Positions 19,980 to 32,116 of a stretch of 64,000 bases of DNA are shown in pieces (positions within the stretch are counted from its first letter, which is position 1; every line of letters begins with the position of its first letter). The notes beneath the pieces are model-generated. The model searched no databases, had not been told where the DNA came from, and saw nothing but the letters and a program-made list of their open reading frames with translations. The translations under genes were made by a program, and so were the position numbers. The DNA comes from Limnoperna fortunei (taxonomy: Eukaryota > Mollusca > Bivalvia > Mytilida > Modiolidae), in assembly GCA_944474755.1 (NCBI GenBank), contig OX104113.1, positions 55,696,074-55,760,073 of the forward strand. The letters are read 5' to 3'.

Positions 19980-21215
19980 AAGGTCGTTCCCTCTACAGTG
20001 GAAAGACCTTCTTGTCTTTCTTATTATTATTATTATTATTAAGGTCTTTCCCCTTTCCAAGGGAAAGACCTTACTGTATTTCTTCTGATTATTTTTATTA
20101 TTACTATTATTATTATTCTTCTTCTTTTCCGCCGCAGATATAAAAAAACTGTCTTGACGTATAGCTTTGAAACTTGGCACACTTAACCGACACTACCTGG
20201 GCTCGACCTGAGTCACCGTGCGAAACCGATCTATTTTTAGTAACAGAGTTATCTGCCAAACCCAAAACCCTTGTTTTCAGATAAACTCAGAAACCATGAC
20301 AAATATCAAAAATCTAAATTAGGGAAAATGTTGTCTGACTTATGGCCATGATTTGTCATGCAAAAAAACATTCTTCGATCCACTTCCTGTTTACGCGATT
20401 TTGTCGCGAAGTTTGTCGAAAAAGTCAAAGTTGTCGGATTTACACAAAACTTGGTTTCCAAGTAGATATGAGGGTCTTAATTACATTCATCGGATCACAA
20501 AAATTTTTCGGTCCACCATTTTCAAAATGGCCGCCATTGAAATTTTGTTTTCAATATAACTAAAAAACCATAAAAAATTGAAGCAGACAATATAACAGAA
20601 AAATATTCCCCTCATTGAGATCTACATTTGATATAAATAGTTGAAAACTGTGCGACAAACCGTTTTCGAGGTTATGGCCCTTGACAGGTTTCGGCTAAAT
20701 TTTGTTTTCAATATAACTGAAAAAGCATAAAAATTGAAGCAGACAATATATCAGAAAAATGTTTCTCTCATTGAGATCTACATTTGATATAAAGGGTTAA
20801 AAACTGTGCGACAAACCGTTTTCGAGGTTATGGCCCTTGACAGGTTTCGGTTAAATTTTGTTTTCAATATAACTCAAAAACCATAAAATATTGAAGCAGA
20901 CAATATATCAGAAAAATGTTCCTCTCATTGAGATCTACATTTGATATAAATTGTCGAAAACTGTGAGACAAACCGTTTTCGAGGTTATGGCCCTTGACAC
21001 GTTTCGACTAATCAGTTTTTGACTTATAACTTGAAAATAGTTAGAGATAATATAGTAAACATGTAATATTTAAAGTGATCCTCTCATCAAGACCTTCATT
21101 TATTGTACCCGAAACTGTTATATAAACCGTATTCGAGTTATCGGCCTTGACGCATTTCTGTTATTAGGTTTTTGACTTATAACTTGAAAACGGTTAGAGA
21201 TAATATAGTTAACAT
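19980..21215 (+). repeat. Hairpin heads plus unit A2 with 157 bp core repeats
   Basis: Two 5' hairpins stand in tandem (19980-20010 and 20041-20072), separated by ATT runs. Then comes a variant head (TTCCGCCGCAG) and body. Three tandem core repeats start at 20541, 20698 and 20854 (period 156-157 bp), each with CATAAAAATTGAAGCAGACA-like and TTTTCGAGGTTATGGCCC phrases. The unit fades out near 21215 without the usual 3' stem-loop, so it is truncated. Confidence 0.8.
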
Positions 21216-22253
21216 GGTCATATGTCGTGCGCGAAGAATCTGCCTAGCTTTTTGACCAATCGTACATCACTGACCAAAGCTCATGAATATTAAGGAAAAC
21301 ATACATCACGATAAAAAAAATACACATCTTTGCTGCAATTAATCAGACCTGTCCAGACACTAAGAAGTGTTACAATATATAAAACGTAACACATAACCAG
21401 TATCTAGAGAGTATCTTATATCTTCGAGCTCATCTGATATGGACCTGATAAGCCTTGTCGAGCGAAAAAAAAACAACAACTAAGAATTAATATGTATTAA
21501 GATATTAGTACTTTTTGGCTTAGAAAGGGTTAGTCATATGAGACTTAAAATTTTTCAATGATGGACAATTCAAAATGGCTTAAACACTAATTTCAAATTT
21601 TTAGTACATACTAAATGTACTTTTTGTAACATAAAAAACTAACTTTTGGCAAAAATTGATAAAATAATGAACATTGAGTGAGTTCCGACAGTGTGCAATT
21701 ATGTGTCGAGTGAAGAAAACATGCACTTTGTTACAAAATTTGCTGTATTAAACCAAATGTGATAATTATTCAAATGATTGAAATGATGTTAACTTGCACA
21801 TTTATACAGAAATTAGCAATTTAAGTGCAATTACTTTAAAAATGGTACACTATATTCCTAAATTTTCATGAAAAAATATTCAACACTGTGACAATAGCCT
21901 AAATCGACACATTTTAAACCAATGTTAAAACAAAACCTTGTGATTTCTACAAGTTTCCCTCTTTTCCTTATTGTTTAATTATTAAATTTAAAATATTTAA
22001 AGCTGTTGTGTCCTATTTTAGTGTGTTTCTCCATTAAAAATCAGTACACAGCTATTTCTGAATCATAATAATAATATTGCATGGAGACAATCAATTAAAA
22101 ATACCAAGATGTACATGTATGACAAAATAAGTTTGCATAAAATGTTATGAAGTTTGGTCTACTTTCATAGTGTACATTTTTTTAATATACATGACCAAAA
22201 CACTAAATTTAATCAACTTACTTTGTTAGCTAAATAGAAGATACTTTCCGTTT
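21216..22253. other. AT-rich stretch, no gene seen
   Basis: No ORF with a domain. Part of it (about 22020-22140) resembles 27885-27990: both contain GACAATCAATTAAAAATACC followed by AAGATGTA, so a small dispersed repeat is present. Confidence 0.5.
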
Positions 22254-22690
22254 AGAATGTGGATTTCAGTCTAAAAACGTATTTCCTAAAAGTATACGAG
22301 TCAATAAATCTTTAAAATCCAGGACTGAAGCACGTGACCACACCTCCCCCTTATTTGTAAATTTCGTCTGCTGTGATGTCCATTTCAGTTGTCGTCAGTG
22401 AATCATAGTGTAAATTGTTTCTCAACAAGTTGTTCTAACTATCCGAACTGCATTTTACCTCACATTTTAATCAAATTGAAACAATTTCCGACGTGAATTT
22501 TTGTGTATTCGGTCGTCTGCTACGTGACTCGTGTCCTTATTTTCCAGCGTGAAATTCCTATGAAATAATGTGAAAACGTCTTTAAAAGTTCGTTGGCATG
22601 CTCCGTTTATAATAATCCATGTCGTCCTGAAATATAATAATTACTGAGATTAAAGATCGTGCTTCATGTAGTATACGTGCACACAGAACA
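22254..22690 (+). repeat. Diverged relative of the interior of module B
   Basis: Collinear with about 37335-37770 of module B. Shared phrases include GATTTCAGTCTAAAAA, ACGAGTCAATAAATC, CACGTGACCAC, AACAAGTTGTTCTAACT and ACTGAGATTAAAGATCGTGC, but many substitutions and indels separate the two. It lacks the module's head, hairpin and 3' stem-loop. It may be the original locus of a captured fragment, or an old solo remnant. An E-box CACGTG and a downstream TATAAATAG (22772-22780) would fit a promoter region. Confidence 0.75.
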
Positions 22691-22828
22691 AGAGAGACAC
22701 AGAAGACGCTGACAAAATGCTATGAACGCGAGCTTCGACGAAGACACCTCAGTGTTCATTTAATGTGTTACTATAAATAGAGCGAAATGACAAAGAAGTA
22801 TTTATTTCACCCCAAAATAATGTATATT

Positions 22829-22993
22829 ATAGGATTAAACACCGTTTTCAATGGATTCATCGGTATATCAACAAGACCAACTCACTCACAAACATATCAT
22901 AAAAGTCCTTCGGACAAACAAATAAATGTTTATGAGTGAGTTGGTCTTGTTGATATACAGATAAATGCATTGAAAACGGTGTTTAATCCTTAT
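22829..22993. repeat. Long foldback (inverted repeat) element
   Basis: Two arms of about 66 bp read outward-in as a near-perfect inverted repeat (left arm with GATTAAACACCGTTTTCAAT, right arm with its complement at 22967-22986), with a loop of about 30 bp. Only a few mismatches. A MITE-like foldback or an inverted duplication; no clear target duplication. Confidence 0.8.
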
Positions 22994-23329
22994 AATTCTT
23001 TAAAATTGCATTAAGAAATTAATTTATCTAACGTGTTTCTCAACTTCATATTTCTTGTGTATTTGGTAGCGGGATTGACTGAACGTATGAATATTTTGTT
23101 TATTTTTAAACGTACGATTATTTCCATTCTGATTTTAATAAACACAATTTTTAGTTTTACATCAATCTGTAACCTTATTTTCTGTATCGAACACAAGGAA
23201 AGTTTTAAATTTAACAAATCATTAATGTTAATTCATCAAACAAATAATTTGTAAGTTGATCGCTACTTTCGATATTGAAAGCCGCAATCTTTGTTTAAAT
23301 TGGTTACGCTAAAAATAGCGGTACCCCGA

Positions 23330-23412
23330 TTTACCGAAATACCCGTAAATTACCGAAATACCCACTGAAATTACCGAAATACCCCTAGAAAGTACCGAAA
23401 TACCCTTGAAAT
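23330..23412 (+). repeat. Minisatellite, about 20 bp period
   Basis: Four tandem copies of TTACCGAAATACCC (the last with one change), each with a variable 4-7 bp tail. Confidence 0.8.
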
Positions 23413-24056
23413 CACATTATTATGTGTAACAAATAATAGATATTACCATATATTGTGATAAAAAAACACTATTTGGGAAAAAATTATTACGCATTGTCTG
23501 ACAGAATCGTTTTTTGTAATCTCCCGATACGCCCTATGTTAGTTTTCAAACAGCTATGGGAGAGCATTCTACATCAAAGTATGAGAAGCTCTGTTAGTAG
23601 GATTTTGTACGTGCTGACATGAATATCATTGATCCCTTTAGTGATATACTCATTGTCCTAAATTTACTCCCAGAAATTTCGAAAATTATTTTAATTCTAA
23701 GGGTTTTCTATTTTCAAGGCGTGATATCCTTAGCCGGATTTGGTATAACGTTTAAATCATTGTATTTTAAACATTGTTTGGGTAAGACATTTTATTTCTT
23801 ACATAAAAAATATTTTTTTAGTAGGAATAAATGAATTAAATTTATATTTTATGTATTTAGACCTTTAGACTATGAATTAAAAAATATTCTATACATATAA
23901 ATAGCTCATATTAGACTATTTTTTTTGGTTTAATATAGATGATTTATGGAATTTGTTTTGTTTTTTTCAGAATGGACAAATAAAGTAAAGGTTCCTATAA
24001 GCATGAAAAGACAAAACGGAAGACTGCGCAGACATATTTCTTTTTATTAATAAATG
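23413..24056. other. AT-rich stretch, no gene seen
   Basis: A 71-codon ORF at 23619-23834 has no recognisable domain and is not called. Confidence 0.45.
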
Positions 24057-24620
24057 TAATAAAATTTCAGGTTATGTACATTGAAATAATTGTAATTTTC
24101 TGTTTATGAATATATGCAAACTGAGATCAATAAAATGTAATGAACTTCTGTCTTATTTGTCGGAACCTCTATGAATATTGTGTTATGGAATGTTACTGCC
24201 ATAAAAAGTGTTCCATGAAGTAACATCCAAATAAGCAATCGAAAAATTGAAGCCATAAATGTACTATTTTTGTAATTATCACCAATCAAGGCAATCGAGG
24301 CCATATGGTTATAATAAAATTTCAGGTTATGTTCATTGAAAGGGTTGTAATTATTTGTTTATGAATATATGCAAACTGATATCAATAAAATTTAATGATC
24401 TTCTGTCTTTGTCGTAACCTCTATGAGTACTGTGTTACGGAATTAACTACAATAAAAAGTGTTCCATGATCCATAAAAAGTGTTCCATGATGTAACATCC
24501 AAATAAGCAATCGAAAAATTTGAAGCCATAAATGCACCAATTTCTGTAATTGTCACCAATCAAGGCAATATGGTTGCCGATTGTAAGCATAAATGTACCA
24601 ATTTTTATAATTGTCACCAA
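24057..24620 (+). repeat. Tandem duplication of about 250 bp
   Basis: Copy 1 starts at about 24058 and copy 2 at about 24314, both with AATTTCAGGTTATGT, ATGAATATATGCAAACTGA and AAAAAGTGTTCCATGA. A third partial copy (ATAAATGTACCAATTTTTATAATT) ends near 24620. It lies directly upstream of the PHD exon. Confidence 0.75.
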
Positions 24621-24699
24621 GGTGTTGTTTTTTTACCAACTCTTTAAAAGGAGAAATTATGATCATTCTGTATCATAGCTTTCTAAGATTACTTAGAGA

Positions 24700-27211
24700 A
24701 TGTATCCCTGTGTAATATGTGTTGAAGAGTGTTCCGAGGACGCAATTCAGTGTTCGGATTGTGAAAAATGGGTGCACAGTAAATGTGTACCTATGTCGAA
24801 TGAATTGCTAGTATCGTGGTCGGATGCCAATCTAAAGTTTTTATGTAGAGATTGTTGCTGCATAGGTGACGAGTTTGATACTGCCGGGTGTTTGCAAAGG
24901 TAAGATATTTCAAATTATGTATCAATTTTAAGTATTAAAGGCTTCATGCCTTCAGCGACTGTGCAATATTTATATTAGGTCGGGACGGTGCAAAGATGGA
25001 CGTAGCAGATAATTATTATGAAAAATAATAAGCGGGATAATTATATTTTTAACAGAATTTGGCGGGGCATATACTTTTTACCAAAACGGAAAATTACCAA
25101 AAAAAAGGACCATAAGAAAACTAGAAATAAATGGGTTATTATTTGTTTGTTAAGTTCGTCTCTATAATTTGTTTAAACAGTTGAATTTGTTTTTTGGTAA
25201 ATTGGTGTAATCTAATCAATGTAATTGTTATCTTAATTGGTTATTAACGCATCATTACCTAATTGGTTTATGACACTTCAATTTGATTATCAAGTAAGTG
25301 TGTATTTGCTCAGTAAATATATATATAAAGTCTAAAGAATGTACCAACCAGCAAGCTTATTAATATATATATATATATATATATTGAAAAAAACACTAAG
25401 ACAGTGTAGAGAATTTTTAATTTAACGCCATTTCAATGGTTAACCAAACAACCAAGTCAACAAAGTCAATAGCCTGAAATGAAAATTCAATAAAAACAAA
25501 AGTTCCAAGTACATATAATTAGACAATTAACTTAAAAAAATAGACAGTATATACGAATTGTACGAATAGGAACATGGTCAGACCATACATTTGTCTTTAT
25601 TATATACCTCTCTGTTACTCTGTATAAAATATAAAAACAAAATTAACAAGTACATACAATTAGACAATAAGACAACAACAATAATAATATAATAAGTCCT
25701 TATCGTTATTGGGTCTATATATACCTCCACATTCTCGTAGGAGTTGTCATCTGGTCTTCCGAACAGCTTGACCATATATTGTGTAGACGACTCTGCTTTT
25801 GCTGAATACTGAGCACTTGCTATCAGGATAGCAACCTTATAATCTAATAGTAAGATTTGGCCTTGTTCTGTCTCTACCCAACACAAGCCTGTATTTAATT
25901 GGTGAAATATACAATCATGTATAATACATCTGTTCAGAACTAATGAGCTATGATTCAATTATAGACTTTTGAAGAGATCAATACGCTTTATATAGACTTT
26001 GTATGATGATATTGACTGACGACGAAAGTTCATATAAAGCGTATTGACTGAATTAAAAGTTCTTATTTGTTATATGACATATTATTGCAATTACTATTAC
26101 ATTTCTCGTTGGGATGTTGTCTCATTTAAAGTTATAACTAATGCATATACATGTATCTGATTAAAATAGCAACATACCCAATATATATCGTTGAAAAATA
26201 GACAGATATGATGTATATATCTTTATTTACAGAAGTGAAATTTAGCAATCAAATTTCAAAAAAATAAAATCTTATATAATATTGATAGATTATGCTATTG
26301 ATATATAAATATAAAATTAATTTAATTTATATATCAGGTTGAAAGAGTCAATAGGCAACAGACCTCGCGAGTCAAGAGTAATGGCAAGATGTGAAAAACT
26401 TCTACTTGACACATACAACATAAAATTCCCTCAAGAAAGCAGTCTACCTTCTGGAAGATTGACAGTTGACAAGGTCTCCAAAGAGATTTTGAAGGTATTT
26501 CATCCTGTGATTCTTCAAGATGTGTACCCCGCTCTTACAAATGGTGACGGGAATTGTTTGTATAGAGCGATTTCCAAAGCTTTAACTGGTTCAGAGGAAC
26601 ATTATTCTCTTCTCCGGGTGTTGACATTGTTAGAAGTACTGCAGAATCCAAGTTTCTATGATGTAGCACATGTCCGTTTCGTCGACCTTATAAAGATCTC
26701 TTCAAAATTTGGAAAATATTACCAAAACAAATTAAAGAAAAATCTTAGGGAAAAACATAAAGGACCAGTATCGGGACACTTTGACAAAGAATGGACAAAC
26801 AACAATAGCGAATCGTTAAATCACGTCCTGAAACAATCCATTGACTGGAAATCCCAACCCCTCTTGGACTTAATTCACAAATTAGGAGACATAATAGAAA
26901 CACAATTTAAAGATGTACGAAGAGCACTGGTAAACATTGGACAATATCGACTTGCTGAGCACTACAGACATTTTGCTATTTCCAAAACGTTATGGATATC
27001 GAAAACTGACCAGGAACGTGACAGACTTTACAAACGATTGCGTAACTGCAACCCTAAAGACAAAGACACAGTGACATCATCGGACGGACAGACAACAGTA
27101 GTGAAACCTCGATCCCATGGGAAGAAAATAGGTCAGAGAAAAAGAAAAATCAACGAGCGGACTATCAACTTGAAGTATTCAAGAAGTCGAATCGAAGAAG
27201 TCAATGACTAA
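24700..27211 (+). CDS. Two-exon gene: PHD finger, OTU-like segment, MULE-like C-terminus
   Basis: Exon 1 is 24700-24899 and exon 2 is 26338-27211. Exon 1 encodes a PHD finger: CVIC...CSDCEKWVHSKC...CRDC gives the Cys4-His-Cys3 pattern. The donor AAAG|GTAAGA and the acceptor TATATCAG|G leave a split codon that keeps the frame. Exon 2 (about 290 residues) begins with a conserved-looking segment. NGDGNCLYRAISKAL near residue 70 is the OTU protease motif with Asp and Cys, but the catalytic His region is missing. The protein then jumps to NNNSESLNHVLKQSIDWKSQPLLDLIHKLGDI and QYRLAEHYRHFA, a pattern of MULE-type transposase C-termini. A basic tail follows. A transposon-derived, possibly host-expressed chimera is likely; further exons in the intron cannot be excluded. 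Confidence 0.65.
24900..26337 (+). other. Predicted intron of the PHD/OTU gene
   Basis: Starts GTAAGA and ends ATCAG, with compatible phase. It contains an (AT)n run (25362-25384), a duplicated TACATAYAATTAGACAATWA phrase (about 25512 and 25650), and a foldback at 25978-26047. A 126-codon minus-strand ORF at 25578-25958 has no domain I recognise and is not called. Confidence 0.55.
25978..26047. repeat. Foldback with 16 bp perfect arms
   Basis: TCAATACGCTTTATAT and its exact complement ATATAAAGCGTATTGA are separated by 38 bp. The size and form are those of a very short MITE-like element in the intron. Confidence 0.75.
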
Positions 27212-27427
27212 ATTAATCTATCTATATATTTTGTTTGTTTGCTTGTTTTAATGATTTTTCAGCTATATCATGGCGTCCAGTTTTTATTAGGAGACGAAAC
27301 CAGAGATAACCCCCGACCTTCAGTAGTCTCTATATTTTAAAATGTGGTTGTGTAACAGAAATACAACACAATTTTTCTCGGTTCAAGATGAGTCAGTAGT
27401 TTTAAGTGTTATAACTAAACTTTAACT
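27212..27427. other. 3' flank of the PHD/OTU gene
   Basis: No further coding sequence. No strong AATAAA signal before the tandem repeat. Confidence 0.4.
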
Positions 27428-27700
27428 ACGCGGACTACAGCAGATCTCACAAGCCTTGTGCAGGATGTCTTATTAGTTTTAAGTTTCATAAATAAAATTA
27501 ATTAACTGTTACGCGGACTACAGCAGATCTCCCGAGCCTTGTGCAGGATGTCTTGGTAGTTTTAAATTTCATAAATAAAATGTAACTAACTGTTACGCGG
27601 ACTACATCAGATCTCCCGAGCCTTGTGCAGGATGTCTTAGTAGTTTTAAATTTCATAAATAAAATGTAAATAACTGTTACGCGGACTACAGTTCGGTCAA
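27428..27700 (+). repeat. 84 bp tandem repeat, 3.2 copies
   Basis: Starts of ACGCGGACTACA are at 27428, 27511, 27595 and 27679. Each copy contains AGCCTTGTGCAGGATGTCTT and TTTCATAAATAAAAT, so AATAAA recurs once per copy. It could supply polyadenylation signals for the gene upstream. Confidence 0.85.
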
Positions 27701-28597
27701 CGTCGTTTATCCTAAGATAAATGGAGTCAACTTCAATTATCAAAAAATATATTTCGTTAAAAACCTCAACCGGAAGTAATCTAGACCAATCAAATAAACG
27801 TATTTCTAAATATGCAAATCATATTAGAATTATGAATTTTTAAAACTAGTTTAACAAATTTTTGTCACAATATTTAAATCTGCAGAGTCCCATTTTCCCG
27901 TTTTTTCTCAAAATTAGTGCAAAGCTATTTCAATCAATGTGAGACAATCAATTAAAAATACCAAGATGTATAACAAAATAAGTTTACATGCTGGCCCTGA
28001 AACGTTAGCTGATGACAAAAAAGCACAAGTGTGATTTCACCAAAACAAATGGCTGATCAATATATAATCGGATATGATAAACCCGCATGCGCAAGGATCA
28101 AAGGGTATCTGGACGTCTCGGCCATACTCCGTTTCGTCCATAGTACACTTCGTCCATAGACTAAATCGGCCATATTATCTTAATTGTGTTACAGTAATTA
28201 CAGGATATCGTAATAAGCATGATTAGCATATGTTTTTATCCAATGTATTTAGTTAACAATCATGACTAAACTTTAAAATAAATGTATACTAGTACACCCA
28301 AATTTCGGCGATGAAAGTGTGTCGGTTTAACGGACATTAATTTCGTTGAAACGCACTATATTTTATTATTTAGAAGTCATTTGGTTAGAGCAACAAATGC
28401 ACGATATTTTGAAAGTAATTGCTGAATGAAGGGAAATAGCCGAAATTCGAGTATGGACGAAATTCGAGTGTGTGACCATAATATTAATGTTATCTTGTAT
28501 GAATTAGCGTAAATATTTTTCAAAATTTTAAATGTGTTGAATTCAATTTCTCAAAATTATTATCACTTCTGAAGTTGGCTTATTGTTAGGCTTGGGT
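27701..28597. other. AT-rich stretch, no gene seen
   Basis: Apart from the small repeat shared with 22020-22140 (about 27885-27990), nothing was identified. TTCGTCCATAG appears twice near 28135-28160. Confidence 0.45.
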
Positions 28598-29765
28598 CAG
28601 CCTTTGAATCTTCTTAACAGACACTACCTACAATGGCGGATCCAGGGGGGGGGGGGTGTAGGGGCGTACCCCATAAATTAATGCATTAACGGTACTAATT
28701 CGTTTATTATGATATCTCTGTTGTATATACTGTACCAAATAAAGGTTACTGAACACTATAAAAACCTTGTTCGTGGCCTTCCTTTTCCGATATCCCCGTT
28801 TTACGCCCCCCCTTTCGAAAGTCCTGCATCCGCCTCTGACCTGGGCTCGACCTGAGTCACCCTGCGAAACCGATCTATTTTTAGTAACGGAGTTATCTGC
28901 CCCAAACCTCAATTATTCCGAAACCAGAAACAATGACAGATATCAAAAACCTAAAGTGGGGAAAATGTTGTCTGACCCACGGCCATGATTTGTCATGCAA
29001 AAAAAGCGATCCACCTCCTGTTTACGCGTGTTTGACGCGAAGTTGTCGAAAACGTCAAAGTTGTTTGATTTCCACAAAACTTGGTTTCCAGGTAAATATG
29101 AGGGTCCTAATTTCAAAAACCATAAGAAATTGAAGCAGACAATATATGAGAAAAATGTTCCTCTCACTGAGATCTACGTTTGATATATAGTGTCGAAAAC
29201 TGTGCGACAAACCGTTTTCGAGGTTATGGCCCTTGACACATATCGGCTAAATTTTGTTTTTAATATAACTCAAAAACCATAAAAAATTAAAGCAGACAAT
29301 ATATAAAAAAATGCTCCTCTCATTGAGATCTACATTTGATATACAGTGTTGAAAACTATCCGACAAACAGTTTTCGAGGTTATGGCCCTTGACAGGTTTG
29401 GGCTAAATTTTGTTTTCAATATAACTCGAAAACCAATAAAATTTGAAGCAGACAATATAACAGAAAAATGTTCCTCTCATTGAGATCTACATTTGATATA
29501 AATTATTGAAAACTGTGCGACAAATCGTTTTCAAGTTATGGCCTTTGACATTTTTCGGCTTATCAGTTTATGGCTTATAACTTTTAAACCGTCAGAGATA
29601 ATATAGTGAACATAGGTTTTTTGTGACCGTCTCAACAAGTCCTTCGATTTAAGACCAAAGTCCAATGGTTACGGGCAGCAATTTTCAAAATTAGCAACCA
29701 TATACCTAGACATAACACTAAGAAAATGCCGGGAAATGCCGGATTTGTTCTTTGAACAAATGACT
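28598..29765 (+). repeat. Degenerate unit A2 with a nested MITE and core repeats
   Basis: Homologous to 20110-21215. The left end is decayed and interrupted by the element at 28632-28840. Core repeats start at 29249 and 29406 (period 157 bp), with a partial one before. It ends in a third type of stem-loop, TTTGTTCTTTGAACAAATGA (about 29743-29762), then an AATTATT run. Confidence 0.8.
28632..28840. mobile_element. Short terminal-inverted-repeat (MITE-like) element
   Basis: Left end CAATGGCGGATCCAGGGGGG. The right end, on the other strand, is CAGAGGCGGATGCAGG, so the ends are imperfect inverted repeats. The interior of about 200 bp has no ORF. It interrupts the phrase GACACTACCTGGGCTCGACC known from unit A2 (20196), with ACCT on both sides as a possible short target duplication. 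The ends look hAT-like, but the duplication is shorter than the usual 8 bp. Confidence 0.65.
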
Positions 29766-29769
29766 TTTA

Positions 29770-29811
<42 letters not shown>

Positions 29812-30795
29812 TTTCTTCTTCCGCGGAGGTTTGCCAAAAAGTGTCTGGACATATCATTTCGATACTTGGTAACATCAATCGGTCATATCCGGAGATGACA
29901 TGGCTCATGCTTTTAGACCGATCTATTTTTAGTAACAGAGTTATCTGCCCGAACACGAAAACCCTTGTTAGCAGATAAACTCAGAAACCGTAACAGATTC
30001 TTAAAATCTGAAGTGTACAAAATGTCACTGGCCTTATGGCGATGATTTGTCATGCAAATTTTTTTTGTCCAATTGACTTCCTGTTTACGCGTTTTTGACC
30101 TGAAAAATGTCGCAACGCGTCAAATTTTTTTTTCTAAAAAACCGTAAGTCCTAGAGACTTGGGACCACCACCATTGATCCTAAGTGACATATGTTACAAT
30201 TAAAAATGACAAGGTCAAAGGTCAAAAGTCAAGGTCAAAGGTCACCATAGGTCTTGTTAGCACTATATCTCACAAACCATAAAAGATAGAAGCAGACAAT
30301 AAATGGGAAAAATACTCCACTTATCGAGACCTTTATTTGGTACATTGACAGGAAGCTATGCGATGAACCGTTTTCGAGTTACTGCCCTTGATGTGTTTCG
30401 GTTAATCGGTTTTTTTGTTAAAACTTAAAAACGATTTGATATAATATAGTAAACATATAGGTTTAACATGATCAGCAGGAAAAGGGTGACAGTTATAAAA
30501 AGTCCTTAGCAACCATATATTTTTAGAATCAGAATGATGTACTTTACTAACATATCTCATTTCATGACCGGAAGTGGCCTTTTGTCCCTAGCAACCGAAT
30601 TAAAGTCCTTAACAACCATATATTTTTTGGTTTGGGACCACTTTCTTTACTCAAATAACGTATTTTTGTGACTGGAAGTGACGTTGGTGCTATAGCAAGA
30701 CACAAAATCACATAGAATCACCTAAATTTTCTGACTTTAGAGGAACAGTGGGAAAGACCTTCTCATTTGTTCTCAGAACAAATGGCAGTTTAATT
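29766..30795 (+). repeat. Array unit A (CTTCTTCCGCGG head)
   Basis: Starts in a long ATT run (29770-29810) and ends in the ATTTGTTCTCAGAACAAAT stem-loop (30765-30783). One AGGTCA cluster (about 30213-30243) and a shortened second sub-repeat. Confidence 0.88.
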
Positions 30796-32116
30796 ATTAT
30801 TTTTTTTCTTCTTCCGCGAAGGTTTGCCAAAAAGTGTCTGGACGTATCATTTCGATACTTGGTAACATCAATTGGTCATATCCGGAGATGACATGGCTCA
30901 TGCTTTTAGACCGATCTATTTTTAGTAACAGAGTTATCTGCCCCAACACGAAAACCCTTGTTAGCAGATAAACTCAACCGTAACTGATTCTCAAAATCTG
31001 AAGTGTAAAAAATGTCGCTGGACCTACGACGATGATTTGTCATGCACATTTTTTTTCCCAATCGACTTCCTGATTACGCGTTTTTTACCTGAAAAATGTC
31101 GCAACGCGTCAAAATTTTTTTCTCAAAAACCGTAAGTCATAGAGACTTGGGACCACCACCATTGATCCTAAGTGACATATGTTACATTTAAAAATGTCAA
31201 GGTCAAGGGTCAAAAGTCAAGGTCAAAGGTCACCATAGGTCTTGTAAGCACTATATCTCACAAACCATAAAAGATAGAAGCAAACAATAAATGGGAAAAA
31301 TACTCCACTTATCGAGACCTTTATTTGGTACATTTGACAAGAAGCTATGCGCTGAACCGTTTTCGAGTTACTGCCCTTGATGTGTTTCGGTTAATCGGTT
31401 TTTTTGTTAAAACTTAAAAACGATTAGATATAATATAGTAAACATATAGGTTTAACATGATCAGTAGGAAAAGAGCTTCAATTTGAGCCAAAGGTCAAAG
31501 GTCAAAAGTCAAGGTCAAAGGTCACCATTGGTCTTGTTAGCACTATATCTCATAAACCATAAAAGATAGAAACAGACAATAAAAGGGAAAAATACTCCTC
31601 TTATCGAGACCTCCATTTGGTACATTGGCCCGAAGCTGTGCGATGAACCATTTTCGAGTTACAGCCCTTGACGCGTTTCGGTTAATCGGTTTTTTGGATA
31701 AAACTTGAAAACGATTAGAGATAATATAGTAAACATATGGTTTAACATGATCAGTAGGAAAAGAGCTTCAATTTGAGCCAAAGGTCAAAGGTCATACCAT
31801 AGCAACAATGTGACCGTTATAAAAAGTCCTTAGCAACCATATATTTTTAGAATCAGAATGATATACTTTACTGAAATATGTCTTTACATGACCGGAAGTG
31901 GCCTTTTGTCCCTAGCAACGGAATGAAAGTCCTTAACAACCATATATTTTTTGGCTCCTGACCACTTTCGTTACTCAAATAACTCTTTTTTATGACTGAA
32001 AGTGACATTTTGTGCTATACCAAGACACAAGATCCCATATCAATAACTTTTCTGACTTTCGAGGAGCGGTGGGAAAGACCTTCTCATTCGTTCTCAGAAC
32101 AAATGGCAGTTTAATT
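30796..32116 (+). repeat. Array unit A (CTTCTTCCGCGA head)
   Basis: Two internal AGGTCA sub-repeats plus a shorter third. The 3' inverted motif and stem-loop lie at 32067-32105, with one base change in the stem (CATTCGTTC). It abuts the next hairpin head at 32117. Confidence 0.88.

Noticed and set aside
25578..25958. 126-codon minus-strand ORF as an independent gene
   Set aside because: No recognisable domain, located in the predicted intron, with AT-rich low-complexity ends.
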